Below, piece by piece: positions 53,668-62,787 of a stretch of DNA of 64,000 bases (the first letter of the stretch is position 1; each line of letters begins with the position of its first letter). The stretch covers positions 248,001-312,000 of the forward strand of contig NZ_CAHJXQ010000001.1 in NCBI RefSeq assembly GCF_903645325.1, read 5' to 3'. A program made the translations under genes and the position numbers. The notes under the pieces were generated by a model that was not told the origin of the DNA, searched no databases, and saw only the letters and a program-made list of their open reading frames with translations. The stretch comes from Microbacterium tenebrionis (GTDB taxonomy: Bacteria; Actinomycetota; Actinomycetes; Actinomycetales; Microbacteriaceae).

Positions 53668-55068
53668 GTGCACATCGACGCGCTGCTCGCCGGCATCCCG
53701 GGCCCGGTCGATCTCAGCGCGGCAGAGGTCCGCGCATCCCTGGATCCGAACGGGGTCCTCGTCGTGCTCGACGATGACCCGACCGGCACGCAGTCAGTCG
53801 CGAACCTCCCCGTGCTCACGCGCTGGGAGCACGAGGACCTCGCCGGCGCCCTCGCGACCGGTGCCCCCGCCGTGTACGTCCTCACCAACACGAGGTCGCT
53901 CGACGAGGCGGAGGCCGCACGGCGCAATCGCGAGGTCGTCTCCGTGGCGCTCGCAGCCGCAAAGGATGCCGGCAAGCACGTGACCTTCGTCTCGCGAGGC
54001 GACTCCACCCTCCGAGGTCACTTCCCCCTCGAGACCGACGTGCTCGCAGCCGAGATCGTCGCGCACGGCGGGGAGGCCCCGGCCCTCACGCTGTTGATCC
54101 CCGCCTTCCCGGACGCCGGACGCATCACGGTCGACTCGGTGCACTACTGGGTCACCGGCGACGAGGCGACACCGGTGGGCGAGACGCCGTTCGCGCATGA
54201 CGCGACCTTCGGCTTCACCTCCTCGGATCTGCGCGACTGGGTGGCCGAGAAGACCGAAGGGCGCATCCCCGCCGGCGAGGTGGCCGCCCTCACTCTCGAG
54301 ATCATCCGCGCCGGCGTCGAGTCCGTCGGGTCCTTCCTGCGCTCGGTGCCGGTCGGTTCCGTCGTCGCCGTCGACGTCGTCGAGGAGAGCGACATGCGCG
54401 TCCTCGCGCTCGCTCTGCACAGCCTCGATCGCGACGTGCTGCTGCGCGTCGGTCCTCCGTACGTGCGGGCGCACATCGGCCAGGAGATCGCCGAGCCGGT
54501 CTCGGCCGCCGACATCCCCTTCGCGTACGACCACGGCGGGCTCGTCGTCGTCGGCAGTCACGTGCCGCTCACCACGGCCCAGCTCGCCGAGCTCCGCCGC
54601 CAGCGCCCCGACACGGTCACGATCGAGCTCGATGTGCGGCAGCTCATCGACGACCGCCGCGACGCGCATCTGGATGCTCAGGCCCACGCGGTCGCCGAAG
54701 CGCTGGCATCCGGCTCCGTCATCGTGCACACCACGCGCGAGCTCGTCACGGGCGCCGACGGCGACGCCAGCCTCGAGATCGCCCGCCAGGTCTCCAGCGG
54801 CGTGGTCGACCTCGTGCGCCGTGTGCTCGCGATCGCTCCGCCGCGATTCATCATCGCCAAGGGTGGCATCACCTCCAGCGACGTCGCCAGCGAGGCGCTC
54901 GAGATCCGCCGCGCCACCGTGCTCGGACCGATGCTCCCCGGCATCGTCTCGCTGTGGCAGCCGCAGACCGGCCCCGCCGTCGGCATCCCGTACATCGTCT
55001 TCGCCGGCAACGTCGGCGACACCGACTCCCTGGCCCGCGTCGTCGCGACGCTCGCCGACGCAGAATGA
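53668..55068 (+). CDS. four-carbon acid sugar kinase family protein
   Basis: The 466-residue kinase matches the DUF1537 family (OtnK/DtnK type). The N-terminal domain has VLVVLDDDPTGTQSVANLPVL and FVSRGDSTLRGHFPLETDV, and the C-terminal nucleotide domain has RFIIAKGGITSSDVASEAL. It should phosphorylate a threonate or oxo-tetronate. The GTG start follows AAGGAG. It is the first gene of the operon. Confidence 0.9.
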   Translation: MHIDALLAGIPGPVDLSAAEVRASLDPNGVLVVLDDDPTGTQSVANLPVLTRWEHEDLAGALATGAPAVYVLTNTRSLDEAEAARRNREVVSVALAAAKDAGKHVTFVSRGDSTLRGHFPLETDVLAAEIVAHGGEAPALTLLIPAFPDAGRITVDSVHYWVTGDEATPVGETPFAHDATFGFTSSDLRDWVAEKTEGRIPAGEVAALTLEIIRAGVESVGSFLRSVPVGSVVAVDVVEESDMRVLALALHSLDRDVLLRVGPPYVRAHIGQEIAEPVSAADIPFAYDHGGLVVVGSHVPLTTAQLAELRRQRPDTVTIELDVRQLIDDRRDAHLDAQAHAVAEALASGSVIVHTTRELVTGADGDASLEIARQVSSGVVDLVRRVLAIAPPRFIIAKGGITSSDVASEALEIRRATVLGPMLPGIVSLWQPQTGPAVGIPYIVFAGNVGDTDSLARVVATLADAE

Positions 55069-55085
55069 ACCCGAAAGGAACGCAG

Positions 55086-55976
55086 ATGACCTCCACTGTC
55101 GCCGTCATCGGTCTCGGAGCCATGGGGCTCCCGATGGCCTCCCGTCTCGCCCAGCGCTTCGAGGTGCGCGGCTTCGACATCGCCGAGGCCCGTGTCGCCC
55201 TCGCCGCCGAGCAGGGCGTGCAGCCCGCCGGCTCCGCGGCCGAGGCGGTCGCCGACGCCCAGGCCGTTCTCGTCGCCGTCCGCACCGGTGCTCAGCTCAA
55301 CGAGCTCCTGTTCGGCGAGAGCGGGCTCGCCTCGCACCTCGCGGACGGTGCGGTCGTGATCCTCACCAGCACCGTGGGCACCGACGGGATCGGCGCCATC
55401 GCCGAGCAGCTCGCCGAGCACGGTGCGCAGCTCGTGGATGCTCCGCTCTCGGGCGGACCCGTCCGCGCAGGCGAGGGCGACCTGCTCATCGTCGTCGGCG
55501 CGGCGCCCTCGGCGCTCGAGGTCGCTCGCCCCGTTCTCGACCAGCTGGCCTCGACGCTGTCGATCGTGGGCGACAAGCCCGGTGACGGCCAGGCGCTGAA
55601 GACCGTGAACCAGCTGCTGTGCGGCGTGCACATCGCCGCCGCCGCCGAGGCGCTGGCCCTGGCCGACGCCCTCGGCCTCGACCGCGAGAAGACGCTCGAG
55701 GCGCTGACCGCCGGGGCTGCGAACTCGTTCATGCTCGGCAATCGTGGCCCGCGCACCCTGCAGGCCTACGACGACGAGGGCGCCGAGGTGCTCAGCCGCC
55801 TGGACATCTTCGTGAAGGACATGGGCATCGTCGGAGACGCCGCCCGCGCCGCGCACCTGTCCACTCCCGTCGCGAACGCCGCCGAGCAGCTGTTCCTGCT
55901 CGGCGAGGCGCAGGGACTCGGTGCTCACGACGACTCCGCCGTCATCCGCGTGATCGCCCCCGAACGACTCTCCTGA
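55086..55976 (+). CDS. NAD-dependent beta-hydroxyacid dehydrogenase (threonate dehydrogenase-like)
   Basis: The 296-residue enzyme has the Rossmann start VAVIGLGAMGLPMASRLAQRF, the substrate segment DAPLSGGPVRAGEGDL, and the catalytic lysine in ALKTVNQLLCGVH. It belongs to the 3-hydroxyisobutyrate dehydrogenase family. Next to a DUF1537 kinase it is most likely the LtnD-type enzyme that oxidises L-threonate or a similar acid. It lies 17 bases after the kinase, behind GAAAGGAA. Confidence 0.88.
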   Translation: MTSTVAVIGLGAMGLPMASRLAQRFEVRGFDIAEARVALAAEQGVQPAGSAAEAVADAQAVLVAVRTGAQLNELLFGESGLASHLADGAVVILTSTVGTDGIGAIAEQLAEHGAQLVDAPLSGGPVRAGEGDLLIVVGAAPSALEVARPVLDQLASTLSIVGDKPGDGQALKTVNQLLCGVHIAAAAEALALADALGLDREKTLEALTAGAANSFMLGNRGPRTLQAYDDEGAEVLSRLDIFVKDMGIVGDAARAAHLSTPVANAAEQLFLLGEAQGLGAHDDSAVIRVIAPERLS

Positions 55977-56036
55977 CACCGAACCCCACCACTCGGGCGC
56001 ACCCGCGCCCATGAAACCGAAAGAAGAGATCCAGAG

Positions 56037-57458
56037 ATGCTTCCTCTTCCCGCGCTGATCGCCATCGGCGTCGCAGGCCTCGCGCTGCTGCTCCTGCTGA
56101 TCATCCGCTTCAAGATGCAGGCGTTCTACGCCCTCATCCTCGTCTCGATTCTCGTCGGCCTCGCCGCGGGCCTGCCCATGACGACGATCCCGGCCTCCGG
56201 TGGCACCCCGGAGCAGCTCGGCATCATCCAGGCGATCATCGCCGGAGTCGGAGGGACGCTGGGGTCGGTCGCCGTGCTCGTGGCGCTCGGCTCGATGCTC
56301 GGCAAGATCATCGAGCTGTCGGGGGGAGCGGAGTCGCTCGCGGGCAAGTTCACGAAGTGGCTCGGCCCGAAGCGGGTCGGCATCGCGCTGGTCATCGCCG
56401 CCGGCATCCTGGCGATCCCGGTGTTCTTCGACGCCGGCTTCATCATCCTCGTGCCGATCATCTTCGCCTTCTCGAAGATCGCAGGCCTCAACCCGATCAA
56501 GTTCGGGCTTCCCGTCGCGGGCATCATGCTCGCCGTCCACGTCGCCGTCCCGCCGCACCCGGGCATCGTCGGCGGATCGACGATCCTCGGCGCCGACCTC
56601 GGCTGGGTGCTGATCTTCTCGCTGATCATCTCGATCCCGCTGGCGGCGCTGTCGTTCTGGGTCGGCAAGGTCATCAATCGACGTGAGTTCGCCATGATCG
56701 AGGCGACCAAGGAGATGTTCGACAGCTTCGGAACCGAAACGCCCTCGGCCAACGCCGGCCTCCGCGACGGCGAGAAGGCGCCCAGCGCGTTCACCGTCCT
56801 GGGGCTCATCCTGCTGCCCCTCGTGCTCATCATGCTGGGCACGACCGTCGCTCCGGCGTTCGAGGCCGGCAGCTTCTGGAACGGCTTCCTCGCCATGATC
56901 GGTCAGCCGATCTTCGCGCTCATGGTCGCGATCGCCGCGGCGATGTTCTTCCTCGGCGTCCGCCGCGGATGGTCGCCCGCGAAGCTCGGCGAGGTCATGG
57001 AGTCGGCGCTGCCGTCGGCCGCGGTCATCATTCTCGTCACCGGTGCAGGTGGAGCCTTCGGGCGCATCCTCACCGAGACGGGCATCGGCGGTGCGGTCGC
57101 CGAGCTCATGGCGGGCAGCGGGATGCCGGTGCTCCTGGCCGCGTTCCTCATCTCGCTCGTCATGCGAGCGGCCCAGGGGTCTGCAACCGTCGCGATCACG
57201 ACGACGGCGGGTCTGCTGCTGCCGACCGTCGCGGTGCTCGGCCTGGACCCGATCCACATCGCTCTCGTCGCCGTGGCGATCGGCTACGGCGCGCTCGGCC
57301 TGAGCCACGTCAACGACTCGGGCTTCTGGGTCGTCACCCGCTACCTCGGTCTGTCCGTCAAGGACGGCCTGCGCACATGGACGCCGCTGACCACCGTCCT
57401 CGGCATCGCCGGGTTCCTCCTCACCTGGCTCACGTACGCCCTGATCCCGATGGCGTAG
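56037..57458 (+). CDS. GntP family gluconate/acid sugar permease
   Basis: The 473-residue membrane protein has about 12 to 14 hydrophobic segments and GntP family stretches such as GGTLGSVAVLVALGSMLGKIIELSGGAESLA, VPPHPGIVGG and GYGALGLSHVNDSGFWVV. It would import the acid sugar handled by the two enzymes before it. The ATG follows GAAAGAAGAGA. It ends the operon. Confidence 0.9.
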   Translation: MLPLPALIAIGVAGLALLLLLIIRFKMQAFYALILVSILVGLAAGLPMTTIPASGGTPEQLGIIQAIIAGVGGTLGSVAVLVALGSMLGKIIELSGGAESLAGKFTKWLGPKRVGIALVIAAGILAIPVFFDAGFIILVPIIFAFSKIAGLNPIKFGLPVAGIMLAVHVAVPPHPGIVGGSTILGADLGWVLIFSLIISIPLAALSFWVGKVINRREFAMIEATKEMFDSFGTETPSANAGLRDGEKAPSAFTVLGLILLPLVLIMLGTTVAPAFEAGSFWNGFLAMIGQPIFALMVAIAAAMFFLGVRRGWSPAKLGEVMESALPSAAVIILVTGAGGAFGRILTETGIGGAVAELMAGSGMPVLLAAFLISLVMRAAQGSATVAITTTAGLLLPTVAVLGLDPIHIALVAVAIGYGALGLSHVNDSGFWVVTRYLGLSVKDGLRTWTPLTTVLGIAGFLLTWLTYALIPMA

Positions 57459-57476
57459 ACCTGGGAGTCCTGCGGG

Positions 57477-57519
57477 GAGGGGGCGGTTCGGCGCGGTCAC
57501 GACGCCGGGCCGCCCCCTC
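57477..57519 (+). terminator. terminator-like hairpin after the GntP gene
   Basis: Ten-bp G+C-rich arms (57477-57486 with 57510-57519) enclose a smaller stem GGCG/CGCC. No T-tract. It lies between the operon end and the poxB -10. Confidence 0.5.
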
Positions 57520-57547
57520 GCCGTGCGACAGGCGTACGCTCGGAACC

Positions 57548-59272
57548 ATGGCCACCGTCGCAGAGAACATCGTCCGTACCCTCCGGGCCAACCGGATCGA
57601 CCGGGTCTACGGCATCCCCGGGGACTCGCTCAACGGATTCACCGACGCCCTTCGCAAGGACGGCACCATCCGCTGGCTGCATGTGCGTCACGAGGAGTCG
57701 GCCGCTTTCGCCGCCGCAGCGGATGCCGCCATCACCGGCAACCTCGCAGTCGTCGCGGGCTCGTGCGGCCCGGGCAACCTGCACCTCATCAACGGGCTGT
57801 TCGACGCCCAGCGGTCACGGGTGCCCGTGCTCGCGATCGCCGCGCACATCCCGACCACCGAGATCGGGACCGGCTACTTCCAGGAGACGCATCCGCAGGA
57901 GCTGTTCCGGGAGTGCAGCGTGTACGCCGAGTACGTCGCCGATCCTGCGCAGATGCCGCGTCTGATGGAGATCGCGATGCGCGCCGCGATCGAGGAGCGC
58001 GGGGTCGCCGTGCTCGTGATCCCGGGCGACGTCGCACTCGCCGAGATCGAGGACGACCGCGCCGTCGTCATCGAGCGGGCGCATCCGGTCGTCGTGCCGA
58101 GCCCCGCCGAGCTCGAGAAGACGGCAGAGCTGCTCAATGCGTCGAAGAGGATCACGATCCTCGCCGGCGCCGGGGCTGAGGGCGCGCACGATGCGGTCGT
58201 CGCGCTCGCCGACCGGCTCGCAGCTCCCGTCGTGCACGCGCTGCGCGGCAAGGAATTCATCGAGTACGACAACCCGTTCGACGTCGGAATGACGGGCCTG
58301 CTCGGATTCGCCTCCGGGTACCGGGCGATGGAGTCCGCCGACACGCTGCTCGTGCTCGGATCGGACTTCCCGTACGCGCAGTTCTATCCGGACGATGCGA
58401 CCACCATCCAGGTCGACATCCGCGGATCGCAGCTCGGCAAGCGGCATCCGCTCGATCTCGGTCTCGTCGGCGACGTGCGGGCGACCGCCGAGGCGCTGCT
58501 CCCGCGCATCGCGGCGAAGACCGACCGCTCGCACCTCGACGATGCCGTCGCTCACTACCGCAAGACGCGCACGAAGCTCGACGAGCTGGCCGTGCCCGCC
58601 AAGGGCAGGAACCCGATCCACCCGCAGTACCTCGCCCGCCTCCTCGACGAGAAGGCGTCGGACGACGCGATCTTCACAGCCGACGTCGGTTCTCCCACGG
58701 TCTGGGCGGCGCGCTATCTCACGATGAACGGCCGCCGCCGGCTGATCGGATCCTTCACGCACGGCTCCATGGCGAACGCCCTGATGCACGGCATCGGTGC
58801 GCAGGCTGCGCAGCCGGAGCGTCAGGTGGTCGCGCTCGCCGGCGACGGGGGACTGGCGATGATGCTCGGAGAACTCATCACGCTCACGCAGAACAGGCTG
58901 CCGGTCAAGACGATCGTCGTGAACAACTCATCCCTGAACTTCGTCGAACTCGAGATGAAGGCGGCCGGGTTCGTCACCTACGGCACCGACCTCGACAACC
59001 CCGACTTCGCAGCGGTCGCCCAGGCGCTCGGCATCTTCGCGCGCCGCGTCGAGCGCAGCGAGGATCTTCCGGATGCCGTCGCCGAGGTGCTCGCGCACGA
59101 CGGGCCGGCCCTGCTGGACGTCGTCACCGAGCGCCAGGCACTCTCCATGCCCCCGGCGATCACCGCCGAGCAGGTCAAGGGCTTCGCGCTGTACGCGATC
59201 CGCACCGTCATGTCGGGTCGGGGCGACGAGCTGCTCGACCTCGCCCGGGCCAACTGGTGGCAGCTGTTCTGA
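57548..59272 (+). CDS. poxB: thiamine-dependent pyruvate oxidase/dehydrogenase
   Basis: The 574-residue enzyme resembles PoxB, which turns pyruvate into acetate and CO2 at the membrane with FAD and thiamine diphosphate. It has RIDRVYGIPGDSLNGFTDALRK with the catalytic glutamate in VRHEESAAFAA. The thiamine motif GDGGLAMMLGELITLTQ to NN follows, and a C-terminal lipid-binding-type tail ends WWQLF. TACGCT (57535-57540) lies 7 nt before the ATG, so it is probably leaderless and separate from the previous operon. The frame is open far upstream with no homology. Confidence 0.88.
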   Translation: MATVAENIVRTLRANRIDRVYGIPGDSLNGFTDALRKDGTIRWLHVRHEESAAFAAAADAAITGNLAVVAGSCGPGNLHLINGLFDAQRSRVPVLAIAAHIPTTEIGTGYFQETHPQELFRECSVYAEYVADPAQMPRLMEIAMRAAIEERGVAVLVIPGDVALAEIEDDRAVVIERAHPVVVPSPAELEKTAELLNASKRITILAGAGAEGAHDAVVALADRLAAPVVHALRGKEFIEYDNPFDVGMTGLLGFASGYRAMESADTLLVLGSDFPYAQFYPDDATTIQVDIRGSQLGKRHPLDLGLVGDVRATAEALLPRIAAKTDRSHLDDAVAHYRKTRTKLDELAVPAKGRNPIHPQYLARLLDEKASDDAIFTADVGSPTVWAARYLTMNGRRRLIGSFTHGSMANALMHGIGAQAAQPERQVVALAGDGGLAMMLGELITLTQNRLPVKTIVVNNSSLNFVELEMKAAGFVTYGTDLDNPDFAAVAQALGIFARRVERSEDLPDAVAEVLAHDGPALLDVVTERQALSMPPAITAEQVKGFALYAIRTVMSGRGDELLDLARANWWQLF

Positions 59273-59284
59273 GGTCCACCGGGT

Positions 59285-59303
59285 CCCTGAGCCGGTCGAA
59301 GGG
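59285..59303 (+). repeat. dispersed CCCTGAGCCGGTCGAAGGG repeat
   Basis: This 19-base word is closely related to the element at 8334-8354. It lies 13 bases after the poxB stop. Its role is unknown. Confidence 0.45.
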
Positions 59304-59421
59304 TGCCGCCGGTTCGCCGGGCCGCGCACCATGCCGTACACTGGACAGGCAGTTGTCTGCATCCTTTTCTCGTGCCTCCAGGCGCGAGGGGGGGCGCAGA
59401 CCCAGGGCCTCCCGGGGCTCT

Positions 59422-59494
<73 letters not shown>

Positions 59495-59534
59495 CGCGTC
59501 AGCGCCACGCTGGCACACGAAAGGTACATTCAGG

Positions 59535-59798
59535 ATGGATCAGGACGAACCGCGCGGCGAGATCGTCGCGGCAGGCGGCGCCGCCGGTGTGAAGAGGCTC
59601 GGCTTCTTCGGGCGGATCGCACTGTTCTTCCGCCAGGTCATCGGCGAGCTGCGCAAGGTCGTCACGCCGACCCGCAAGGAACTGTTCAAGTTCACTGCGG
59701 TGGTGCTGGTGTTCGTCGTGATCGTCATGGCCTTCGTGTACGGTCTGGACACCGCGTTCTCGTGGCTGACGTCACAAGTCTTCGGAGTGCCGCAGTAA
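59535..59798 (+). CDS. secE: preprotein translocase subunit SecE
   Basis: The 87-residue protein has a soluble N-terminal part. The conserved amphipathic segment FFRQVIGELRKVVTPTRKELFKFT follows, then one membrane span (about residues 52-75) that clamps SecY. The single-span form is usual for actinobacteria. Confidence 0.95.
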   Translation: MDQDEPRGEIVAAGGAAGVKRLGFFGRIALFFRQVIGELRKVVTPTRKELFKFTAVVLVFVVIVMAFVYGLDTAFSWLTSQVFGVPQ

Positions 59799-59843
59799 GC
59801 GATGCTCCTGCGGCACCGTCCGCACTGAATGGAAAGAAACAAC

Positions 59844-60863
59844 GTGTCTGAACGATATTCCGACGACGCCGACTGGGCGACCGCAGCGGAGCAGTCCAGC
59901 GAGGACGACGAGGCGCAGGAGGGCAACGTCCTCTCCGCCGAGGAGAAGGCGTCCTCCGCAGCTGAACGAGAGGCCGTGCACATCGAGGGCGACGACGAGA
60001 GTGCCGACGATGAGGGCACGGAAGACATCGACATCGACGACCCGGAGGCGGACGCGATCGTGAACGACGCTCTCAACCTGGACGAGACGGCAGAGACCGA
60101 AGCTGCCGCCGAAGTCCTCAACGACTCGACGGCCGAAGAGGCCGCCGACCTCGAAGCTGCTGCAGCCGACGAGGTCACGCCCTACGACGGCCCGGACGTG
60201 AACGGCGACGAGGACCGTCCGTCGGAGGAGGACTCCGAGGAGGACCCGTACGAGGCCTTCCGCATGGACCTGCGGATGATGCCGGGCAAGTGGTACGTCA
60301 TCCACTCCTACGCTGGCTTCGAGCGCAAGGTGAAGGCCAACATCGAGCAGCGCAAGTCCACGCTCGAGGTCGAGGACGACATCTACCAGGTCGAGGTCCC
60401 GATGGAGGACGTCGTCGAGATCAAGAACGGCCAGCGCAAGATGGTCACCCGTGTGCGCATCCCCGGCTACGTGCTCGTGCGCATGGAGCTCAACGAGGAC
60501 ACCTGGTCCGTCGTCCGTCACACCCCGGGTGTGACCGGCTTCGTCGGCAACGCCCACAACCCGACGCCGCTGCGCTTCGAAGAGGCGTTCAACATGCTCA
60601 AGTCCCTCGTCGAGGTCAAGGACGTCTCCACCGCGAAGAACGTCCAGTCCAAGGGCGGGGTCGCCGTCGCGCGTCCTGCCGTCGCCGAGGTGGACTTCGA
60701 GATCGGCGAGACCATCACGATCAAGGAGGGCTCGTTCGCAGGCCTCCCCGGTTCGATCAGCGAGATCAAGCCTGAGAGCGGCAAGCTCACGGTGCTCGTG
60801 TCGCTCTTCGAGCGCGAAACCCCGGTCGAGCTGTCGTTCGACCAGGTCACGAAGATGATCTGA
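59844..60863 (+). CDS. nusG: transcription elongation/antitermination factor NusG
   Basis: The 339-residue protein has an acidic, Ala/Glu/Asp-rich N-terminal extension of about 140 residues. The NusG N-terminal domain follows (WYVIHSYAGFERKVKANIEQR, RIPGYVLVRMELNEDTW), then the KOW domain (EIGETITIKEGSFAGLPGSISEI). It couples RNA polymerase to ribosome and Rho. The GTG at 59844 fits GGAAAG better than the ATG at 59829. E. coli NusG has 181 residues, so the extension is large. Confidence 0.95.
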   Translation: MSERYSDDADWATAAEQSSEDDEAQEGNVLSAEEKASSAAEREAVHIEGDDESADDEGTEDIDIDDPEADAIVNDALNLDETAETEAAAEVLNDSTAEEAADLEAAAADEVTPYDGPDVNGDEDRPSEEDSEEDPYEAFRMDLRMMPGKWYVIHSYAGFERKVKANIEQRKSTLEVEDDIYQVEVPMEDVVEIKNGQRKMVTRVRIPGYVLVRMELNEDTWSVVRHTPGVTGFVGNAHNPTPLRFEEAFNMLKSLVEVKDVSTAKNVQSKGGVAVARPAVAEVDFEIGETITIKEGSFAGLPGSISEIKPESGKLTVLVSLFERETPVELSFDQVTKMI

Positions 60864-60875
60864 ACAACGCTTTCG

Positions 60876-60903
60876 GAACGGCCGTCCTTCGGGGCGGCCG
60901 TTC
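60876..60903 (+). terminator. hairpin after nusG
   Basis: A 12-bp stem with one G-U pair (60876-60887 with 60892-60903) has a TTCG tetraloop. No strong T-tract follows. A new promoter for rplK lies just beyond. Confidence 0.7.
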
Positions 60904-60932
60904 TGCGTTTCCGGCATCCTGCCCGGATCAGG

Positions 60933-61029
60933 TAGACTTGCTTGGTTTGTGTGCGCGTTCAGGCGCGCCCGCATGCAGCACCGCGATCCGGAGATGCCGG
61001 ATCCGCGGGAGAGGGATGCTCCGGCATCC
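60933..61029 (+). promoter_or_regulatory. rplK promoter -10 and structured leader
   Basis: TAGACT (60933-60938) is a good -10; the -35 is unclear. The leader contains the hairpin GGATGC-TCCG-GCATCC (61014-61029) about 20 bases before rplK. Autoregulation by L1 is known in other bacteria; no match to the L1 site was established here. Confidence 0.4.
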
Positions 61030-61050
61030 GCTCGATGAAAGGAACAGAGA

Positions 61051-61482
61051 ATGGCACCCAAGAAGAAGGTGACCGGCCTGATCAAGCTCCAGATCAACGC
61101 CGGCGCCGCGAACCCGGCGCCGCCGATCGGCCCCGCGCTCGGTCAGCACGGCGTGAACATCATGGAGTTCTGCAAGGCGTACAACGCCGCGACCGAGTCG
61201 CAGCGCGGCAACGTCATCCCCGTCGAGATCACCGTCTACGAGGACCGCAGCTTCACGTTCATCCTGAAGACGCCGCCGGCCGCAGAGCTCATCAAGAAGG
61301 CCGCAGGCGTGCAGAAGGCCTCGGCCACGCCGCACACCGTCAAGGTCGGCAAGATCACCAAGGACCAGGTCCGTCAGATCGCTGAGACCAAGCAGGCCGA
61401 TCTGAACGCGAACGACATCGAGGCCGCCTCGAAGATCATCGCCGGCACCGCCCGCTCCATGGGCATCACGGTCGAGGGCTGA
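61051..61482 (+). CDS. rplK: 50S ribosomal protein L11
   Basis: The 143-residue L11 forms the GTPase-associated centre. It has the start [18 protein letters not shown], then [19 protein letters not shown] and a C-terminal 23S-binding domain ending [11 protein letters not shown]. The ATG follows GAAAGGAA. Confidence 0.98.
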
Positions 61483-61493
61483 GGGGAATAATC

Positions 61494-62180
61494 ATGGCAA
61501 AGTCCAAGGCTTATCAGGCTGCCGCCGCGAAGATCGAGGCAGACCGCTACTACACCCCGACCGAGGCAGTCGCCCTCGCGAAGGAGACCGGCTCGGCGAA
61601 TTTCGACTCGACCGTCGAGGTCGCGCTGAAGCTCGCCGTCGACCCGCGCAAGGCGGACCAGATGGTGCGCGGCACCGTCATCCTCCCGCACGGGACCGGA
61701 AAGACCGCCCGCGTCATCGTCTTCGCCACCGGCCCCGCGGCCGAGGCGGCGATCGCCGCTGGTGCCGATGAGGTCGGCGGCGCCGAGCTCATCGAGAAGG
61801 TCGCCGGCGGCTGGACCGACTTCGACTCGGCAGTCTCGACCCCTGAGCTCATGGGCCAGGTCGGACGTCTCGGCAAGGTGCTCGGTCCCCGCGGCCTCAT
61901 GCCGAACCCGAAGACCGGCACCGTGACCCCCAACACGGCCAAGGCCGTCGAGGAGATCAAGGGCGGAAAGATCGAGTTCCGCGTCGACAAGCACGCCAAC
62001 GTTCACTTCGTCGTCGGCAAGGCCTCGTTCTCGGCTGAGCAGCTGGACGAGAACATCGGCGCTGCTCTTGAGGAGATCGTGCGTCTGAAGCCGTCGAGCT
62101 CGAAGGGCCGTTACATCCAGAAGGGCGCTGTGTCGACCACGTTCGGCCCCGGCATCCCGCTGGACGTCAACGCCATCTGA
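61494..62180 (+). CDS. rplA: 50S ribosomal protein L1
   Basis: The 228-residue L1 builds the mobile stalk at the E site. It has [35 protein letters not shown], the signature [22 protein letters not shown], and [16 protein letters not shown]. It lies 11 bases after rplK. Confidence 0.98.
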   Translation: MAKSKAYQAAAAKIEADRYYTPTEAVALAKETGSANFDSTVEVALKLAVDPRKADQMVRGTVILPHGTGKTARVIVFATGPAAEAAIAAGADEVGGAELIEKVAGGWTDFDSAVSTPELMGQVGRLGKVLGPRGLMPNPKTGTVTPNTAKAVEEIKGGKIEFRVDKHANVHFVVGKASFSAEQLDENIGAALEEIVRLKPSSSKGRYIQKGAVSTTFGPGIPLDVNAI

Positions 62181-62191
62181 CGCTGACACGA

Positions 62192-62228
62192 ACGACAGGC
62201 CTCCACCGATCCGGTGGGGGCCTGTCGT
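62192..62228 (+). terminator. terminator hairpin after rplA
   Basis: A 16-bp stem with one G-U pair (62192-62207 with 62213-62228) has a GATCC loop. It separates the L11-L1 operon from the rRNA promoters. Between 62229 and 62788 there is no protein gene, only the rRNA leader. Confidence 0.75.
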
Positions 62229-62302
62229 CGTTGCGGGGGCACGCCGGCGGGCCCGGGATTCCGCGGCCGGCGGGCGCGACACGCCAGGGAAACGGCCTCG
62301 AT

Positions 62303-62331
62303 TTGCCCGGACCCCGGATCCCGCGTAAGTT
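62303..62331 (+). promoter_or_regulatory. rRNA promoter P1
   Basis: TTGCCC (62303-62308) and TAAGTT (62326-62331) are spaced by 17 bases. It is the most upstream of three candidate promoters before the 16S gene. Confidence 0.6.
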
Positions 62332-62414
62332 ATTACTTGTTCGCCCCACAGGGAAGCGGAGAGGCTCAGAGCCTCACCCCCCTCAAGCGGAGAACCACCT
62401 CCCGAATCTCTCAC

Positions 62415-62443
62415 TTGAGAGTTCTGACGCTTGCGTCTAGAAT
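62415..62443 (+). promoter_or_regulatory. rRNA promoter P2
   Basis: TTGAGA (62415-62420) and TAGAAT (62438-62443) are spaced by 17 bases, a near-consensus housekeeping promoter. Confidence 0.75.
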
Positions 62444-62513
62444 GGGAGATCCCACCTCTTCTGCGGTTCATCTCGACCGCGCAGCGGATCTCAGATCCGG
62501 TCGGCGCGTCGAT

Positions 62514-62541
62514 TTGACAGGCCGGATGAGGCTGGTAAAAT
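62514..62541 (+). promoter_or_regulatory. rRNA promoter P3
   Basis: A consensus TTGACA (62514-62519) and TAAAAT (62536-62541) are spaced by 16 bases. It is the strongest-looking promoter of the window and closest to the 16S gene. Confidence 0.8.
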
Positions 62542-62598
62542 AGAGAAGTTGCCCTGCGGGCCTGGTTGTGATGACTGGGTCGTGGGTGCGTCCGATCC

Positions 62599-62618
62599 TT
62601 GAGAACTCAACAGCGTGC
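62599..62618 (+). promoter_or_regulatory. conserved rRNA leader element
   Basis: TTGAGAACTCAACAGCGTGC lies in the leader between P3 and 16S. I recall this element as conserved in actinobacterial rRNA leaders, and it probably serves processing or antitermination. A hairpin CCAACCC/GGGTTGG follows near 62683-62702. Confidence 0.55.
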
Positions 62619-62787
62619 ACTTGTCAAATGCCAAATAACCTCGACTCTGCTTCGGCAGGGTGAGATTCCTTTGGATCAAAGACCAACCCTTTCGGGGGTT
62701 GGCAACGGATAGTCAGCAATGATTTATCTCTTTGGTCAGTTTCAAACTCGCAGCCTTGACCTTATTCCGGTTTTGGTTTGCTTCTTT

